Position numbers and translations under genes: made by a program
Notes under the pieces: generated by a model
Databases searched by the model: none
What the model saw: the letters and a program-made list of their open reading frames with translations, nothing else
What the model was told of the DNA's origin: nothing
Shown: piece after piece, positions 9,222-17,766 of the stretch
Layout of the letters: each line of letters opens with the position of its first letter
How positions within the stretch are numbered: the first letter of the stretch is position 1
From: Oleiphilus messinensis
GTDB taxonomy: Bacteria > Pseudomonadota > Gammaproteobacteria > Pseudomonadales > Oleiphilaceae
Assembly: GCF_002162375.1 (NCBI RefSeq)
Contig: NZ_CP021425.1
Location: 4,233,001 to 4,297,000 of the forward strand
DNA length: 64,000 bases
Direction: 5' to 3'

Positions 9222-9503
9222 AGTTTTGTCTGTACACCTTTGAATGGTTAATAAATGAGCAGCCAAATCGGCCCAGATAGTAAAATTTCACAATATGATC
9301 CGGAAAATCAACCATTGAAGGAGTTGTGACCTGTTTAGATACCAGTCAAACAATAGTGATGTTGTTTTGCTTGAAGCATTTATGAAACATTCGGGTTAAA
9401 GCAGGTGTATCTACCACGATACTCACCGGGGCTACTCAATTTTCTACAAGTCACAACATGAGACACTCGACAACAAGATCGACAAACGGAGTAGCCTTTT
9501 ACG
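9174..9503. other. right end of the IS element and promoter region of the binding-protein gene
   Basis: This 330-base stretch has no credible gene. The first ~45 bases contain the inverted copy of the IS end sequence and a short palindrome; the remainder must carry the promoter of the plus-strand gene at 9504. I see no strong -35/-10 pair. Confidence 0.5.
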
Positions 9504-10988
9504 ATGAAGTCCTGCACGGAACGGACGCGATTGACGCTATTTGCCCTCTTTCTTTGGGCATTAACCAGCAACAGCTACGCCATTGAGCCAACCTCCCGAA
9601 TTTCTGTCTCTTACGGAGACTGGGCACCCTTCACCGGGAAAGACATTGCGCACGGCGGGATACTGACCGAGTTGGTTCGTCAAGCTTTCATGAAATCCGG
9701 CTACACGGTTATTCCTCAGGCAATGGGCTGGTCAGAGGCGTTAGAGCACACCCGGAAGCAGACAACCGATGTATCCATTGGTTGGTTATATTCTCCAGAA
9801 CGTGCGAACGATTTTGCTTATTCAGAAAGTATTGCCTATACCAAAAATGTTTTCTTTCATCACCGGGAGCTCCCGGTTTCCTGGGATCGTTTGAGTGATT
9901 TGGCATTACTGCGCATCGGGGTGACCAAGGGATATTACTATGGCGAGCGCTTTGAGCAGGCCCATTCGGATAAAACAATACGAGTGTTCGTTGCAGACAC
10001 CGATGCAGACAATATGCGCAAGCTGGTTCAGGGCGAGATCGACCTGTTTCCCCTCGACAATTTTGTCGGGCGCCATCTCCTGGAAACCCTGTATCCCCGC
10101 GATATTCTTGAAATCACCTATGATGAAAACCCATTGTTGATGGAGCCGCTACATCTCATCATCAGTCAACAGCACCCGAAGCGCACTCAAATCATGAATG
10201 CCTTTAACCGGGGCATGAAGGCCCTCAAACGTTCCGGTGAACACAGCCGGATACTCACCGAATTGCAAACGCTGCTGGCTGTCGAGCGCTTGCGCTTGAT
10301 CACTGAAGACTATGCCCCTTTCAATTACCTGAACGAGCAAAACCAGGTCACAGGAATATCCATTGAGATCATGAACCGGATCATGGCGCGGCTCGGGGTT
10401 GACCGTAAAGTCGGACCCGAGTCCGTCTATCCCTGGATCAGGGCCTATACGGAAATCCAGCGAACACCGAACGCGGCCATTTTCTCGATTACCCGAACAC
10501 CGGAACGAGAATCCCTTTTCAAATGGGTCGGCCCCATTTTACGCTCTGATATCGTCCTCACCGGCAAAAAGTCCAGCCACCTGTCCAGTATTGCGCCGGA
10601 AGCTTTGGGTAATGTAAAAATCTGCGTTATTCCCGCAGACGTTGCCGAGCAAACGTTACGGCTTCGAGATATCCCGAACCGAAAACTGATCCGGGTAAAC
10701 ACTCCATACTCCTGTGCCGAAATGCTGAAGCGAGGCCGAGTGGACTTATGGGCATACGGACGGGAAACGGCGCGGTGGTACCTTAACAAGGTGGGTGAAA
10801 ATCTGTCGGAATACGAAGAAACCTATGCTTTGACAGAATCTTCACAATATATTGCCTTCAATAAAGCGGTGCCGGAAAACGTTATTGGCCGATTCCAGGA
10901 AGCCCTGGAATATTTACAACTGTCGGGTGAGCTGAAAGAAATCATGCATTACTACCTGTCGCAGCTCCCGGAACCCGATCTGCATTAA
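9504..10988 (+). CDS. periplasmic protein with two tandem family 3 solute-binding domains
   Basis: A 494-residue exported protein. Residues 1-26 form a signal peptide (charged start, hydrophobic LTLFALFLWAL, cleavage after SYA). Residues ~32-245 and ~254-485 are two copies of the bacterial extracellular solute-binding fold: the first starts ISVSYGDWAPFTG and the second LRLITEDYAPFNYL, each ending in a helix such as ALKRSGEHSRILTEL or LQLSGELKEIMHYYL. Such folds bind amino acids or similar small solutes. There is no membrane, kinase or GGDEF part and no permease gene beside it, so it may be a free sensor subunit rather than a transporter component. The decayed gene before the IS element belongs to the same family. 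Confidence 0.85.
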   Translation: MKSCTERTRLTLFALFLWALTSNSYAIEPTSRISVSYGDWAPFTGKDIAHGGILTELVRQAFMKSGYTVIPQAMGWSEALEHTRKQTTDVSIGWLYSPERANDFAYSESIAYTKNVFFHHRELPVSWDRLSDLALLRIGVTKGYYYGERFEQAHSDKTIRVFVADTDADNMRKLVQGEIDLFPLDNFVGRHLLETLYPRDILEITYDENPLLMEPLHLIISQQHPKRTQIMNAFNRGMKALKRSGEHSRILTELQTLLAVERLRLITEDYAPFNYLNEQNQVTGISIEIMNRIMARLGVDRKVGPESVYPWIRAYTEIQRTPNAAIFSITRTPERESLFKWVGPILRSDIVLTGKKSSHLSSIAPEALGNVKICVIPADVAEQTLRLRDIPNRKLIRVNTPYSCAEMLKRGRVDLWAYGRETARWYLNKVGENLSEYEETYALTESSQYIAFNKAVPENVIGRFQEALEYLQLSGELKEIMHYYLSQLPEPDLH

Positions 10989-11030
10989 TAAGCTCAAACG
11001 GGAGTTCAGCAAGCACGACCAAAAACGCTG

Positions 11031-11615
11031 TTACTTACCGCCATGTCGCTCTTTGTTGAGCTGCCGCTCCCGATCATTTTTGCGCAGCATGACATACACA
11101 GCCCCGGTTCCGCCATGTTGTCGTTGCGCGGAGTGAAATGCCAGAACATCTTCCATCTCCGGCAACCACTTGGCCAGATAGCTCTTCAACAAGGCACGTT
11201 GTTCCGGGTTACGTTCGCCTTTACCGTGCAGGATAATCACGGTTCTCAGGCCGTACTGCATACAATCCCGAATGAACCTGAATACCTCCCGGCGAGAGTC
11301 ATCCACGGACATTTTATGTAAATCAAGCCGGGCTTCAATGTCATACTTACCAAGGCGCAATTTACGGAAGACTCCTATTTGCACCCCATCTCGTCTGAAT
11401 TCGAGGATATCTGCGGGGCCCAACAATTCAATATGCTCGGAATCGGTCAAATGATCCTGATCAACTTTATCATCACTCACCGCACGGCGTCGACGAATTT
11501 CAGTACCCGGAGTTGTTTCATTAAACCGCTTTATATTCGCGCGATCATTGCCTAATCGCCTCACACCTTCCATTTCACTCTTGAAAAAGGCTTCCAATTC
11601 TGGGTTCTTACTCAT
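11031..11615 (-). CDS. Smr-domain protein (SmrA/YdaL-like)
   Basis: A 194-residue cytoplasmic protein. The first ~90 residues are polar and weakly conserved. Residues ~95-180 form a Smr (small MutS-related) domain with the hallmark LDLHKMSVDDSRREV, the LHGKGERNPEQ loop and the closing AQRQHGGTGAVYVMLRK. Smr domains nick DNA or RNA; stand-alone bacterial members include E. coli SmrA and the ribosome-rescue nuclease SmrB. The length and separate N-terminal extension fit the stand-alone class. It converges with the binding-protein gene, with only about 40 bases between stops. Its exact substrate cannot be read from the sequence. Confidence 0.87.
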   Translation of the reverse strand: MSKNPELEAFFKSEMEGVRRLGNDRANIKRFNETTPGTEIRRRRAVSDDKVDQDHLTDSEHIELLGPADILEFRRDGVQIGVFRKLRLGKYDIEARLDLHKMSVDDSRREVFRFIRDCMQYGLRTVIILHGKGERNPEQRALLKSYLAKWLPEMEDVLAFHSAQRQHGGTGAVYVMLRKNDRERQLNKERHGGK

Positions 11616-11811
11616 GACTGTCTCTTGCTATACCTTCAACACACCCTGGGTCAGGCGCTACACTACTATTTAAAATGTAACATTGCATCGAGCCCGGAAC
11701 AAACAAAACTATCTGAAATTAAGTGTGTAGCACTTGATCGCGACCTTAAAATAGAACTAACCGGGGCGAATCGAAGGCAATGATTGGGGAACGGAAACAA
11801 GAAATAAGATA

Positions 11812-11842
11812 TTAAAAACCCTGAACAAAAGCTGTTCAGGGT
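11812..11842 (-). terminator. intrinsic terminator on the minus strand without an assigned gene
   Basis: A perfect 10-bp stem, ACCCTGAACA/TGTTCAGGGT, with a 5-base loop is followed on the minus strand by TTTTT and AATA. It lies upstream of the Smr gene, so it must end a minus-strand transcript that starts between about 11860 and 12147, where no annotated gene exists. Confidence 0.75.
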
Positions 11843-11860
11843 GAAGGGACAACGAGATTA

Positions 11861-11938
11861 CTACTCAATGGGATACTCAACAATGTCACCCGCCAGAGGC
11901 GGAAATACTGAGAGCAATAGGCAGTAGACGCCATAGTA
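11861..11938 (-). other. short orphan reading frame before the minus-strand terminator
   Basis: A 25-codon open frame on minus ends in LSVFPPLAGDIVEYPIE followed by TAG, 19 bases before the terminator hairpin. The peptide looks protein-like and the spacing to the terminator is typical of a gene end, but the frame is closed upstream by a TGA at 11939-11941 and has no ATG. It could be the remnant of a gene, a leader peptide with an unusual start, or chance within a small RNA. I do not recognise it. Confidence 0.15.
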
Positions 11939-11960
11939 TCAGTTCACTTTTTAGACACCA

Positions 11961-11976
11961 TTAGACCAAGGTCTAA
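11961..11976. promoter_or_regulatory. palindromic operator, copy 1 (acetate-block motif)
   Basis: TTAGACCAAGGTCTAA is the core of a 20-bp near-perfect palindrome (11959-11978). Closely similar sequences occur before the DUF4212/symporter operon at 17734 and 17767, so the motif is shared by two operons of one functional block. Confidence 0.6.
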
Positions 11977-11982
11977 TGACTG

Positions 11983-12010
11983 GATAACCAAGATAACCCT
12001 CTAGATAACC
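11983..12010 (+). repeat. three direct GATAACC repeats
   Basis: GATAACC occurs at 11983-11989, 11992-11998 and 12004-12010, between two copies of the palindromic operator. The function is unknown; it may be chance in a short A+T-rich region or a further protein-binding site. Confidence 0.35.
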
Positions 12011-12013
12011 CCC

Positions 12014-12029
12014 TAGGACTAAAGCCTTA
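12014..12029. promoter_or_regulatory. degenerate palindromic operator, copy 2
   Basis: TAGGACTAAAGCCTTA matches the site at 17767 (read on minus as TTAGACTAAAGTCTGT) at most core positions, and lies 53 bases after copy 1, close to five helical turns. It is a weaker match than the other copies. Confidence 0.4.
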
Positions 12030-12058
12030 TAGGCAATTCCACGTTGTTGTACTAAACA

Positions 12059-12093
12059 GTATTCAATACCTTAATTATCGTATCCAATACCTT
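12059..12093 (+). repeat. pair of 14-bp direct repeats with a 21-bp period
   Basis: GTATTCAATACCTT at 12059-12072 recurs as GTATCCAATACCTT at 12080-12093, one mismatch, offset by exactly two helical turns. It sits 55-90 bases before the DUF294 gene start, where an activator or repressor could act. Confidence 0.5.
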
Positions 12094-12147
12094 AAAACTG
12101 TCATTAAAATCAGGGTAAGTAGTACAAATAACAAGAGTAGAAAAACG

Positions 12148-14070
12148 ATGCGAGAAAAATCCGTTCGCTTCCACAATACCGCCTCTCTTATCAACTTTCT
12201 GCAGCATCATGCGCCGTTTAATCAAATGAGCGATGTTGATCTTGAATTTGTCGTCGAAAATACCCAGATCGCATTTTTTTCCAAGGGGGACATGATTGTG
12301 TCGCCGGAAACCGGTGTCGTGGACGAGTTGTTCATCGTCAAGAAAGGCCTGGTCAGAGGTTACCGCAATAATGCTCAGGCGCACGGGGGTGACACCGCTG
12401 TGACGCTTTCTCCCGGTGAATGTTTTCCCCTGGCCGCAATGGTCGCTGAACGTGCAACACAAACCTGCCACGAAGCGGTGGAAGATACGTTCTGTTTTAT
12501 CTTGAACAAGTCCGGCTTTATTGAGTTGCTCTTCAGAAGCGCTGTCTTCAGTGATTTTGCAGCTCGGGGGGTAAGCGCCCTGCTCCAGCTGGCGAATCAA
12601 CAATTAAAAGCAAATGCATCGGTTAGCATACACGAGGGCTACAGCCTTGAAACCCCGCTGGAGCAGTTAGCACGGAACAATCCCATTGTTTGCTCTCCGG
12701 ATATCCCGCTGAAGAAAGCCATCGAAATCATGGATGGTGCAGGCATTGGCAGTATCATCGCCACCAATGAAAACCGGCGGGCAATTGGCATCTTTACCCT
12801 GAGAGATCTGCGTAAAGTAATCGCTGCACCGGAAGTTGACTTGAACATCCCCCTCGAACAGGTCATGACCACTGATCCAAAGTCACTACCACAGAGTGCC
12901 ACGGCGTTTGATGCGGCGGTGCTCATGGCCGAACATCATTTTGCCCATATCTGTCTCACCAATGATGACGGCAAACTGGTTGGTGTCGTTTCAGAGCGAG
13001 ACCTGTTTTCACTGCAACGGGTGAATCTGGTCCATCTGACCCGAGCCATTGCCCATGCCAATTCCTTTACCTCGTTGATCCAGATCCGCGAGGATATACC
13101 GGGATTGATCCATACTATGCTGGCCCACGGAGCCTCTGTCACACAGATCAACCGTCTGATTACGGTTTTGAATGACTACACAGTGCGCCGGGTTCTCGAA
13201 CTTGCCATACGGCACTACCCCCACCACCTGCCGGATTTCACCTGGCTCAGCTTTGGTAGTGAGGCACGGGAGGAACAAACTCTGGTTACAGACCAGGACA
13301 ACGGCATCATATTTCATACATCAGGCCACAACGAGCAGGAAGCGGATCGGGAAGCGCTGTTGGCATTCGCCCGACTGGTCACTCAATATCTGGATCAATG
13401 CGGCTTTACGCTCTGTAAGGGCAACATTATGGCATCCAATCCGGCGCTGTGTCTGACCTTGGCGGAGTGGAAGAACAAATTTGAACGCCTGGTACGGACC
13501 ACGACACCGGAGAACCTCCTGCAATCCACGATATTGTTTGACATGCGCGCGATCTGGGGGGACGAGTCCATGGTTGACGAGCTGTACGATCACCTATTGA
13601 AACGGATTGGCAATAACACCTTGTTTCAGAAAATGCTGGCCGGAAACGCATTGCAGAACCGGGCACCACTGGGGTTCTTTCGTGGCTTCAAATTCAGCAA
13701 GTCGAAATCCGGCGAAAATAAAGGCAAGCGTATCGATATGAAAACTCAGGGGCTCAACCCGTTTATTGAAGCCATCAGGGTATTGGCACTGGCAAACGAT
13801 ATCCGTGAATCCAATACCCTGAAACGCCTGTCACGTTTGACTGAATTAAAAGTTTTCAAGCCTGCAGATAGTGCCGCATGGGAAGAGGCCTACAGCTTCA
13901 TTCAAATGCAACGTATGAAACACCATCAGGACTGCGTCAGTGCGGGTACAGCTCCGGATAACATGTTAGACCCTGAAATATTGAATCCCCTGGATCGACG
14001 GGTACTAAAAGAAGCCTTTCGCCAAGCACAGCGAATTCAACAGGTTCTGGAGCTTCGCTACCAGTTGTAA
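12148..14070 (+). CDS. DUF294 nucleotidyltransferase-like protein with cNMP-binding and CBS domains
   Basis: A 640-residue cytoplasmic protein in the usual order: cyclic-nucleotide-binding-like domain (~15-135), two CBS domains (~160-285, with IGIFTLRDLRKVI and VGVVSERDLFSL), then the DUF294 nucleotidyltransferase core with FGSEAREEQTLVTDQDNG near residues 369-386, and a helical C-terminus. The GS...TDQDN signature is that of the GlnD-like nucleotidyltransferases, but its target is unknown. In many gammaproteobacteria this gene lies next to acetate uptake and activation genes, as here, and probably senses nucleotides (inference). It heads a plus-strand operon with the exonuclease. Upstream are two operator-like palindromes and a direct repeat. 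Confidence 0.9.
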   Translation: MREKSVRFHNTASLINFLQHHAPFNQMSDVDLEFVVENTQIAFFSKGDMIVSPETGVVDELFIVKKGLVRGYRNNAQAHGGDTAVTLSPGECFPLAAMVAERATQTCHEAVEDTFCFILNKSGFIELLFRSAVFSDFAARGVSALLQLANQQLKANASVSIHEGYSLETPLEQLARNNPIVCSPDIPLKKAIEIMDGAGIGSIIATNENRRAIGIFTLRDLRKVIAAPEVDLNIPLEQVMTTDPKSLPQSATAFDAAVLMAEHHFAHICLTNDDGKLVGVVSERDLFSLQRVNLVHLTRAIAHANSFTSLIQIREDIPGLIHTMLAHGASVTQINRLITVLNDYTVRRVLELAIRHYPHHLPDFTWLSFGSEAREEQTLVTDQDNGIIFHTSGHNEQEADREALLAFARLVTQYLDQCGFTLCKGNIMASNPALCLTLAEWKNKFERLVRTTTPENLLQSTILFDMRAIWGDESMVDELYDHLLKRIGNNTLFQKMLAGNALQNRAPLGFFRGFKFSKSKSGENKGKRIDMKTQGLNPFIEAIRVLALANDIRESNTLKRLSRLTELKVFKPADSAAWEEAYSFIQMQRMKHHQDCVSAGTAPDNMLDPEILNPLDRRVLKEAFRQAQRIQQVLELRYQL

Positions 14071-14104
14071 ATCATACCTTCTCTTACCGGAATACAGATA
14101 GACC

Positions 14105-14830
14105 ATGGGCCTTATTGATTCGTTAACCGGCTGGCTGCGCAACGATCCCGCCAAAAAGCAAATCAGCCACCTGCTCCCGGACTCCCAATACCAATCCAGT
14201 GACACCAGTCTGGATCAAACGCATTTCACCGTTTTTGATCTCGAAACCACGGGGTTGAATATTCATAAAGACCAAATTCTGGCCATGGGTGCAGTCAAAA
14301 TAGAGCATAATCGTGTTCACCTGGACCAACAATTTGAACTTTTAGTCAATTCACAGCAACGCGCCTTGTCTGAAGCAACCCTCGTACATGGTTTATCACC
14401 GGGTGAAATTGCAACCGGTCACAACCCTGTTGAAGCCCTGACACAGTTCTTTCAGTTTTGTGGCGATACCGTGCTGGTGGGATATCATGTCGAATTCGAT
14501 CGCGCTGTGCTGGGCCGGGCCTGTAAAAATCTGCTGAATTATAAAGTACCATTTCTGTTTCTGGATGTTGCCGATCTGGCACGGATTTTCCTGAAGGACA
14601 GACTCCCCTCTGGACAACGCACCCCGAAAGGACTGGATGACTGGGCGACCTTATTGCAGCTGGATTCCGGGATCGAGCGACACCATGCCAGTGCAGATGC
14701 ACTGCTCACCGCCGAATTGTTTCTGATTTGCCTCAATCAGGCAAAGGCACAGCAGGTCACAACACTGACTGAGTTGAAACAAAAAATAACACTTTCCGGG
14801 AAATTACTGCAAAGTCAATCGCATATATAA
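14105..14830 (+). CDS. DnaQ-like 3'-5' exonuclease
   Basis: A 241-residue DEDDh exonuclease related to the epsilon proofreading subunit. Exo I is FDLETTG at about residues 44-50, Exo II is VGYHVEFDRAVL, and Exo III contains HHASADALLTAEL at about residues 193-205, which supplies the catalytic histidine and last aspartate. A 40-residue N-terminal extension precedes the fold. It follows the DUF294 gene by 34 bases and is probably co-transcribed. The same pair is seen beside acetate-symporter genes in other gammaproteobacteria, although a mechanistic reason is not known. It is too short and divergent to be the replicative DnaQ. Confidence 0.88.
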   Translation: MGLIDSLTGWLRNDPAKKQISHLLPDSQYQSSDTSLDQTHFTVFDLETTGLNIHKDQILAMGAVKIEHNRVHLDQQFELLVNSQQRALSEATLVHGLSPGEIATGHNPVEALTQFFQFCGDTVLVGYHVEFDRAVLGRACKNLLNYKVPFLFLDVADLARIFLKDRLPSGQRTPKGLDDWATLLQLDSGIERHHASADALLTAELFLICLNQAKAQQVTTLTELKQKITLSGKLLQSQSHI

Positions 14831-14918
14831 AACGGCGGAATAGCGAAACCTGACAGGAAACTTGCGAGCCCGCTTTAAAAGTGAGATAAAGGGTTTAGGG
14901 AAGCAAGAGGGCAGACCT

Positions 14919-15521
14919 ATGAATAAAATATTGGCTTTTCCATCCTTAATAATGGACCGCAACTTGAAACAAGCTGTTGCAGACAGAGGCTGGGAATTAC
15001 GATACGTTAGTCAAGAACTGGAGAGAGCACCGGACGTACTCAAGCTCTATTACCTTCAACCCCTATCCAATCCAACCTTACTCTCCTTCACTTCGCTGTC
15101 ACCATCTGCATTTATCGACTTGAAGGATCAAATTAACTCAGATTCCCGGCTTCAACCGGAAACAATCTGCAGTGCCCTGATTCATTTTTCAACACAACTG
15201 GAGGATGACTATCAGCATAACGACTATCTCCGCCTGCTAATGGTCAGCAGCTGTCTGTATTGCCTGTCTACCGGCTATTTTAGCAATATGAAGCCATCAA
15301 CACTCTTTGGTCAATGTCATGTAATTCTGCATCATTACATTGATCATCGAAACCAGAGAAGTCACTTTCGACCTTTTTCAATCATTGATGATGCCCCAAT
15401 ATTAAGTCCCGAAGAGCTTCAGGAGCACTCTCATTTGATTATGGCAATGGATCGCCAGTATCATCCCGAGTGGTTCACAACTGCCGAGATCATTCCCTTT
15501 CCCGGCGCTTTTTCGGTTTAA
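14919..15521 (+). CDS. hypothetical protein
   Basis: I do not recognise a family. The 200-residue product starts MNKILAFPSLIMD and is predicted cytoplasmic, with no membrane segment or signal peptide. It is mostly helical in character, has a Cys/His-containing middle (SSCLYCLSTGYF, FGQCHVILHHYIDHR) and ends in EIIPFPGAFSV. An upstream ATG would add 19 residues, but the ATG at 14919 has AGAGGG eight bases before it and is preferred. It lies about 90 bases after the exonuclease gene on the same strand, perhaps as the operon's third gene, and ends just before a two-way terminator. Confidence 0.6.
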   Translation: MNKILAFPSLIMDRNLKQAVADRGWELRYVSQELERAPDVLKLYYLQPLSNPTLLSFTSLSPSAFIDLKDQINSDSRLQPETICSALIHFSTQLEDDYQHNDYLRLLMVSSCLYCLSTGYFSNMKPSTLFGQCHVILHHYIDHRNQRSHFRPFSIIDDAPILSPEELQEHSHLIMAMDRQYHPEWFTTAEIIPFPGAFSV

Positions 15522-15562
15522 TTCATTTTCGACTGCATTTAACAACAACTGACTTCCCAAAA

Positions 15563-15586
15563 AAAACCGGGCCTGAGCCCGGTTTT
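15563..15586. terminator. two-way intrinsic terminator between convergent operons
   Basis: A perfect 8-bp stem AACCGGGC/GCCCGGTT with a 4-base loop CTGA lies between the stops at 15521 and 15591. It is preceded by a run of A and followed by T, so it can end both the plus-strand hypothetical gene and the minus-strand symporter gene; the minus-strand T run is the longer. Confidence 0.85.
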
Positions 15587-15590
15587 CCGT

Positions 15591-17366
15591 TTAGTGCCCC
15601 GCCACCGGAGCAGACGCTCCTCTTGGGATGCGAATATCATCCACCAAATGCTGAATATGCTCTGGAGGCGCTGCAGTCAATTTCGCGACAACAATGGCCA
15701 CTGCAAAATTAAGTAGCATACCAAAAGTACCGATACCCTCGGGTGACACACCAAACAACCAGTTATCCGGGGTGTTCGCTGCCGGGTTAACAAACTTGAA
15801 GTAAACGATATACCCGAAAGTAAAGATCAAGCCGGTCAGCATACCGGAGATCGCGCCTTCTTTGTTCATCCGCTTATGGAAAATCCCCAGCAAAATCGCA
15901 GGGAAGAAGGATGCTGCGGCCAGGCCGAAGGCAAACGCAACCACTTGTGCCACAAATCCCGGCGGATTAATGCCAAAATACCCCGCCACAGCAATCGCAC
16001 AGGCCGCCGCGATACGTGCAGCGAGCAGTTCCTGTTTCTCGGATATATTTGGCGCCAGGTTGCTTTTCAATAAATCATGGGAAATCGACGTTGAAATAAC
16101 CAGCAGCAGTCCAGCCGCTGTAGACAAAGCCGCTGCAAGCCCACCAGCAGCGATCAGTGCGATGACCCAGCCCGGCAATTGTGCGATCTCGGGATTAGCC
16201 AATACCATGATGTCGCGATCAACATACAGCTCGTTATTATTGCTTGTGGCTGCATTTGAAATGGTACGCTCACCATTTGCACCGCGATTTTCGCCATCAA
16301 AAGCGGGCTTTCCTTCAAATGCGGCCCCGGCTACGTACTGAATTTTGCCATCACCGTTTTTATCCATCCACGCCAGCAAACCCGCATTTTCCCAATTCTG
16401 GAACCAGCTGGGCAACGCCTTGTATTCCGCATTGGACACTGTATCCAACAGATTGACACGGGCGAAAGTGGCTACTGCAGGCGCGGTAGTATATAGAATG
16501 GCAATGAACAACAATGCCCAGCCTGCGGATTTACGGGCATCTCGTACTTTTGGTACGGTAAAAAAGCGAACGATTACATGGGGTAATCCTGCGGTGCCGA
16601 CCATCAGTGCAACCGTAATGAAGAAAACATCAACGGTTGCCTTTGAGCCGTCAGTGTATTGTGCAAAACCCAGTTCCTGAGAGAGGCCATTGAGCTTGTC
16701 CAGTAAATAGATATCAGTCCCCTCAACGGTACTGCCAAAACCAAGTTGCGGAATCGGGTTACCGGTAATCATCATTGAGATAAAAATCGCGGGTATCATA
16801 TACGCGAAGATCATGACACAGTACTGTGCAACCTGTGTATAGGTAATGCCCTTCATACCACCCAACACAGCATAGATGAAAACAATCCCCATGCCGATAA
16901 ACACACCCATGTTGATATCGACTTCAAGATACCTGGAGAACACGATCCCCACACCGCGCATTTGTCCGGCTACGTAGGTAAAAGAGATAAAAATCACACA
17001 AACGACCGCAACCAAGCGCGCTGTTTGGGAATAGTACCGTTCTCCAACAAACTCAGGCACGGTAAACTTACCGAATTTTCTGAGGTAGGGTGCCAGACAC
17101 ATTGCCAGGAGCACATACCCTCCGGTCCAGCCCATCAAATATACGGCACCATCACGGCCAATAAACGAAATAATGCCCGCCATGGAGATAAACGAAGCCG
17201 CTGACATCCAATCCGCGCCGGTCGCCATGCCATTCGCCACGGGATGAACGCCTTTACTGGCTACATAATATTCACTGGTAGAGCCTGCTCGAGACCAGAT
17301 CGCAATACCGATATACAACGCAAACGTGGCGCCGACAATCATATAAATCAGGGTTTGGGTATCCAT
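15591..17366 (-). CDS. sodium:solute symporter, cation/acetate (ActP-like)
   Basis: An inner-membrane secondary transporter of 591 residues in the sodium/solute symporter family, with about 13-14 hydrophobic segments. Conserved pieces are the N-terminal GMATGADWMSAASFISMAG, the GGYVLLAMCLAPYLRKFG block and FVGERYYSQTARLVAV. A polar insert of ~80 residues near the middle (DKNGDGKIQYVAG) resembles a calcium-loop-like segment seen in members paired with DUF4212 proteins. The partner DUF4212 gene lies 16 bases upstream. Family context points to acetate or another short carboxylate with a cation; the substrate is inferred. Two palindromic operator sites precede the operon, and a strong terminator follows. 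Confidence 0.9.
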   Translation of the reverse strand: MDTQTLIYMIVGATFALYIGIAIWSRAGSTSEYYVASKGVHPVANGMATGADWMSAASFISMAGIISFIGRDGAVYLMGWTGGYVLLAMCLAPYLRKFGKFTVPEFVGERYYSQTARLVAVVCVIFISFTYVAGQMRGVGIVFSRYLEVDINMGVFIGMGIVFIYAVLGGMKGITYTQVAQYCVMIFAYMIPAIFISMMITGNPIPQLGFGSTVEGTDIYLLDKLNGLSQELGFAQYTDGSKATVDVFFITVALMVGTAGLPHVIVRFFTVPKVRDARKSAGWALLFIAILYTTAPAVATFARVNLLDTVSNAEYKALPSWFQNWENAGLLAWMDKNGDGKIQYVAGAAFEGKPAFDGENRGANGERTISNAATSNNNELYVDRDIMVLANPEIAQLPGWVIALIAAGGLAAALSTAAGLLLVISTSISHDLLKSNLAPNISEKQELLAARIAAACAIAVAGYFGINPPGFVAQVVAFAFGLAAASFFPAILLGIFHKRMNKEGAISGMLTGLIFTFGYIVYFKFVNPAANTPDNWLFGVSPEGIGTFGMLLNFAVAIVVAKLTAAPPEHIQHLVDDIRIPRGASAPVAGH

Positions 17367-17382
17367 TGTTCAGCCTCCGGTC

Positions 17383-17667
17383 TCAATCTTCTTCGTGGAA
17401 ATCGTATTTGCGATCCAGCTTGTTCATTTGCCAGACGTATACAAAAATCAGTACAACGAAGGTGTAAATCGAGCCCTGTTGAGCGAACCAGAAACCCAGT
17501 GGGAAACCACCAATTTTGATGGTGTCGAGTGCATCGACAAAAAGGATGCCGCACCCATAGGACACTACAAACCAGATGGTGAGCAGAATAGACAGAATTT
17601 TGAGATTTTCCTTCCAGTAGGCCGCTTTAGCCTCCGTCCCTATTTGTGCTTGATCATCATGTGACAT
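17383..17667 (-). CDS. DUF4212 membrane protein, symporter partner
   Basis: A 94-residue protein with two membrane segments (about ILSILLTIWFVVSYGCGILF and IYTFVVLIFVYVWQM) and polar ends; the C-terminus is acidic. It matches DUF4212, a family found almost always directly before a sodium:solute symporter gene, as here with 16 bases between them. It is presumed to be a small accessory subunit of the transporter, much as PanF- or YhdT-type partners are. It is the first gene of the operon, so the promoter and operator sites at 17734-17782 control both. Confidence 0.9.
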   Translation of the reverse strand: MSHDDQAQIGTEAKAAYWKENLKILSILLTIWFVVSYGCGILFVDALDTIKIGGFPLGFWFAQQGSIYTFVVLIFVYVWQMNKLDRKYDFHEED

Positions 17668-17733
17668 ATTGGTTTACCTTTATTTATTTTTATTTACACC
17701 CATCACAATAGACCCAACATCAAACCCTCGATA

Positions 17734-17749
17734 TTCGACTTTGGTCAAA
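17734..17749. promoter_or_regulatory. palindromic operator before DUF4212/symporter, proximal copy
   Basis: Read on minus the site is TTTGACCAAAGTCGAA. It begins about 67 bases before the DUF4212 start and shares the GACYAARGTC core with the sites at 11961 and 17767. Confidence 0.5.
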
Positions 17750-17766
17750 ATATAGCACCATAAAAA

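Noticed and set aside
7690-9235. Target-site duplication flanking the IS1380-type element
   Set aside because: The bases outside the estimated ends (for example TTCTTA and AGTTTT) do not match; the exact ends are not certain enough.
12052-12603. 183-codon minus-strand frame over the start of the DUF294 gene
   Set aside because: Antisense to the cNMP-binding domain coding sequence and with no family resemblance; the opposite frame is well supported.
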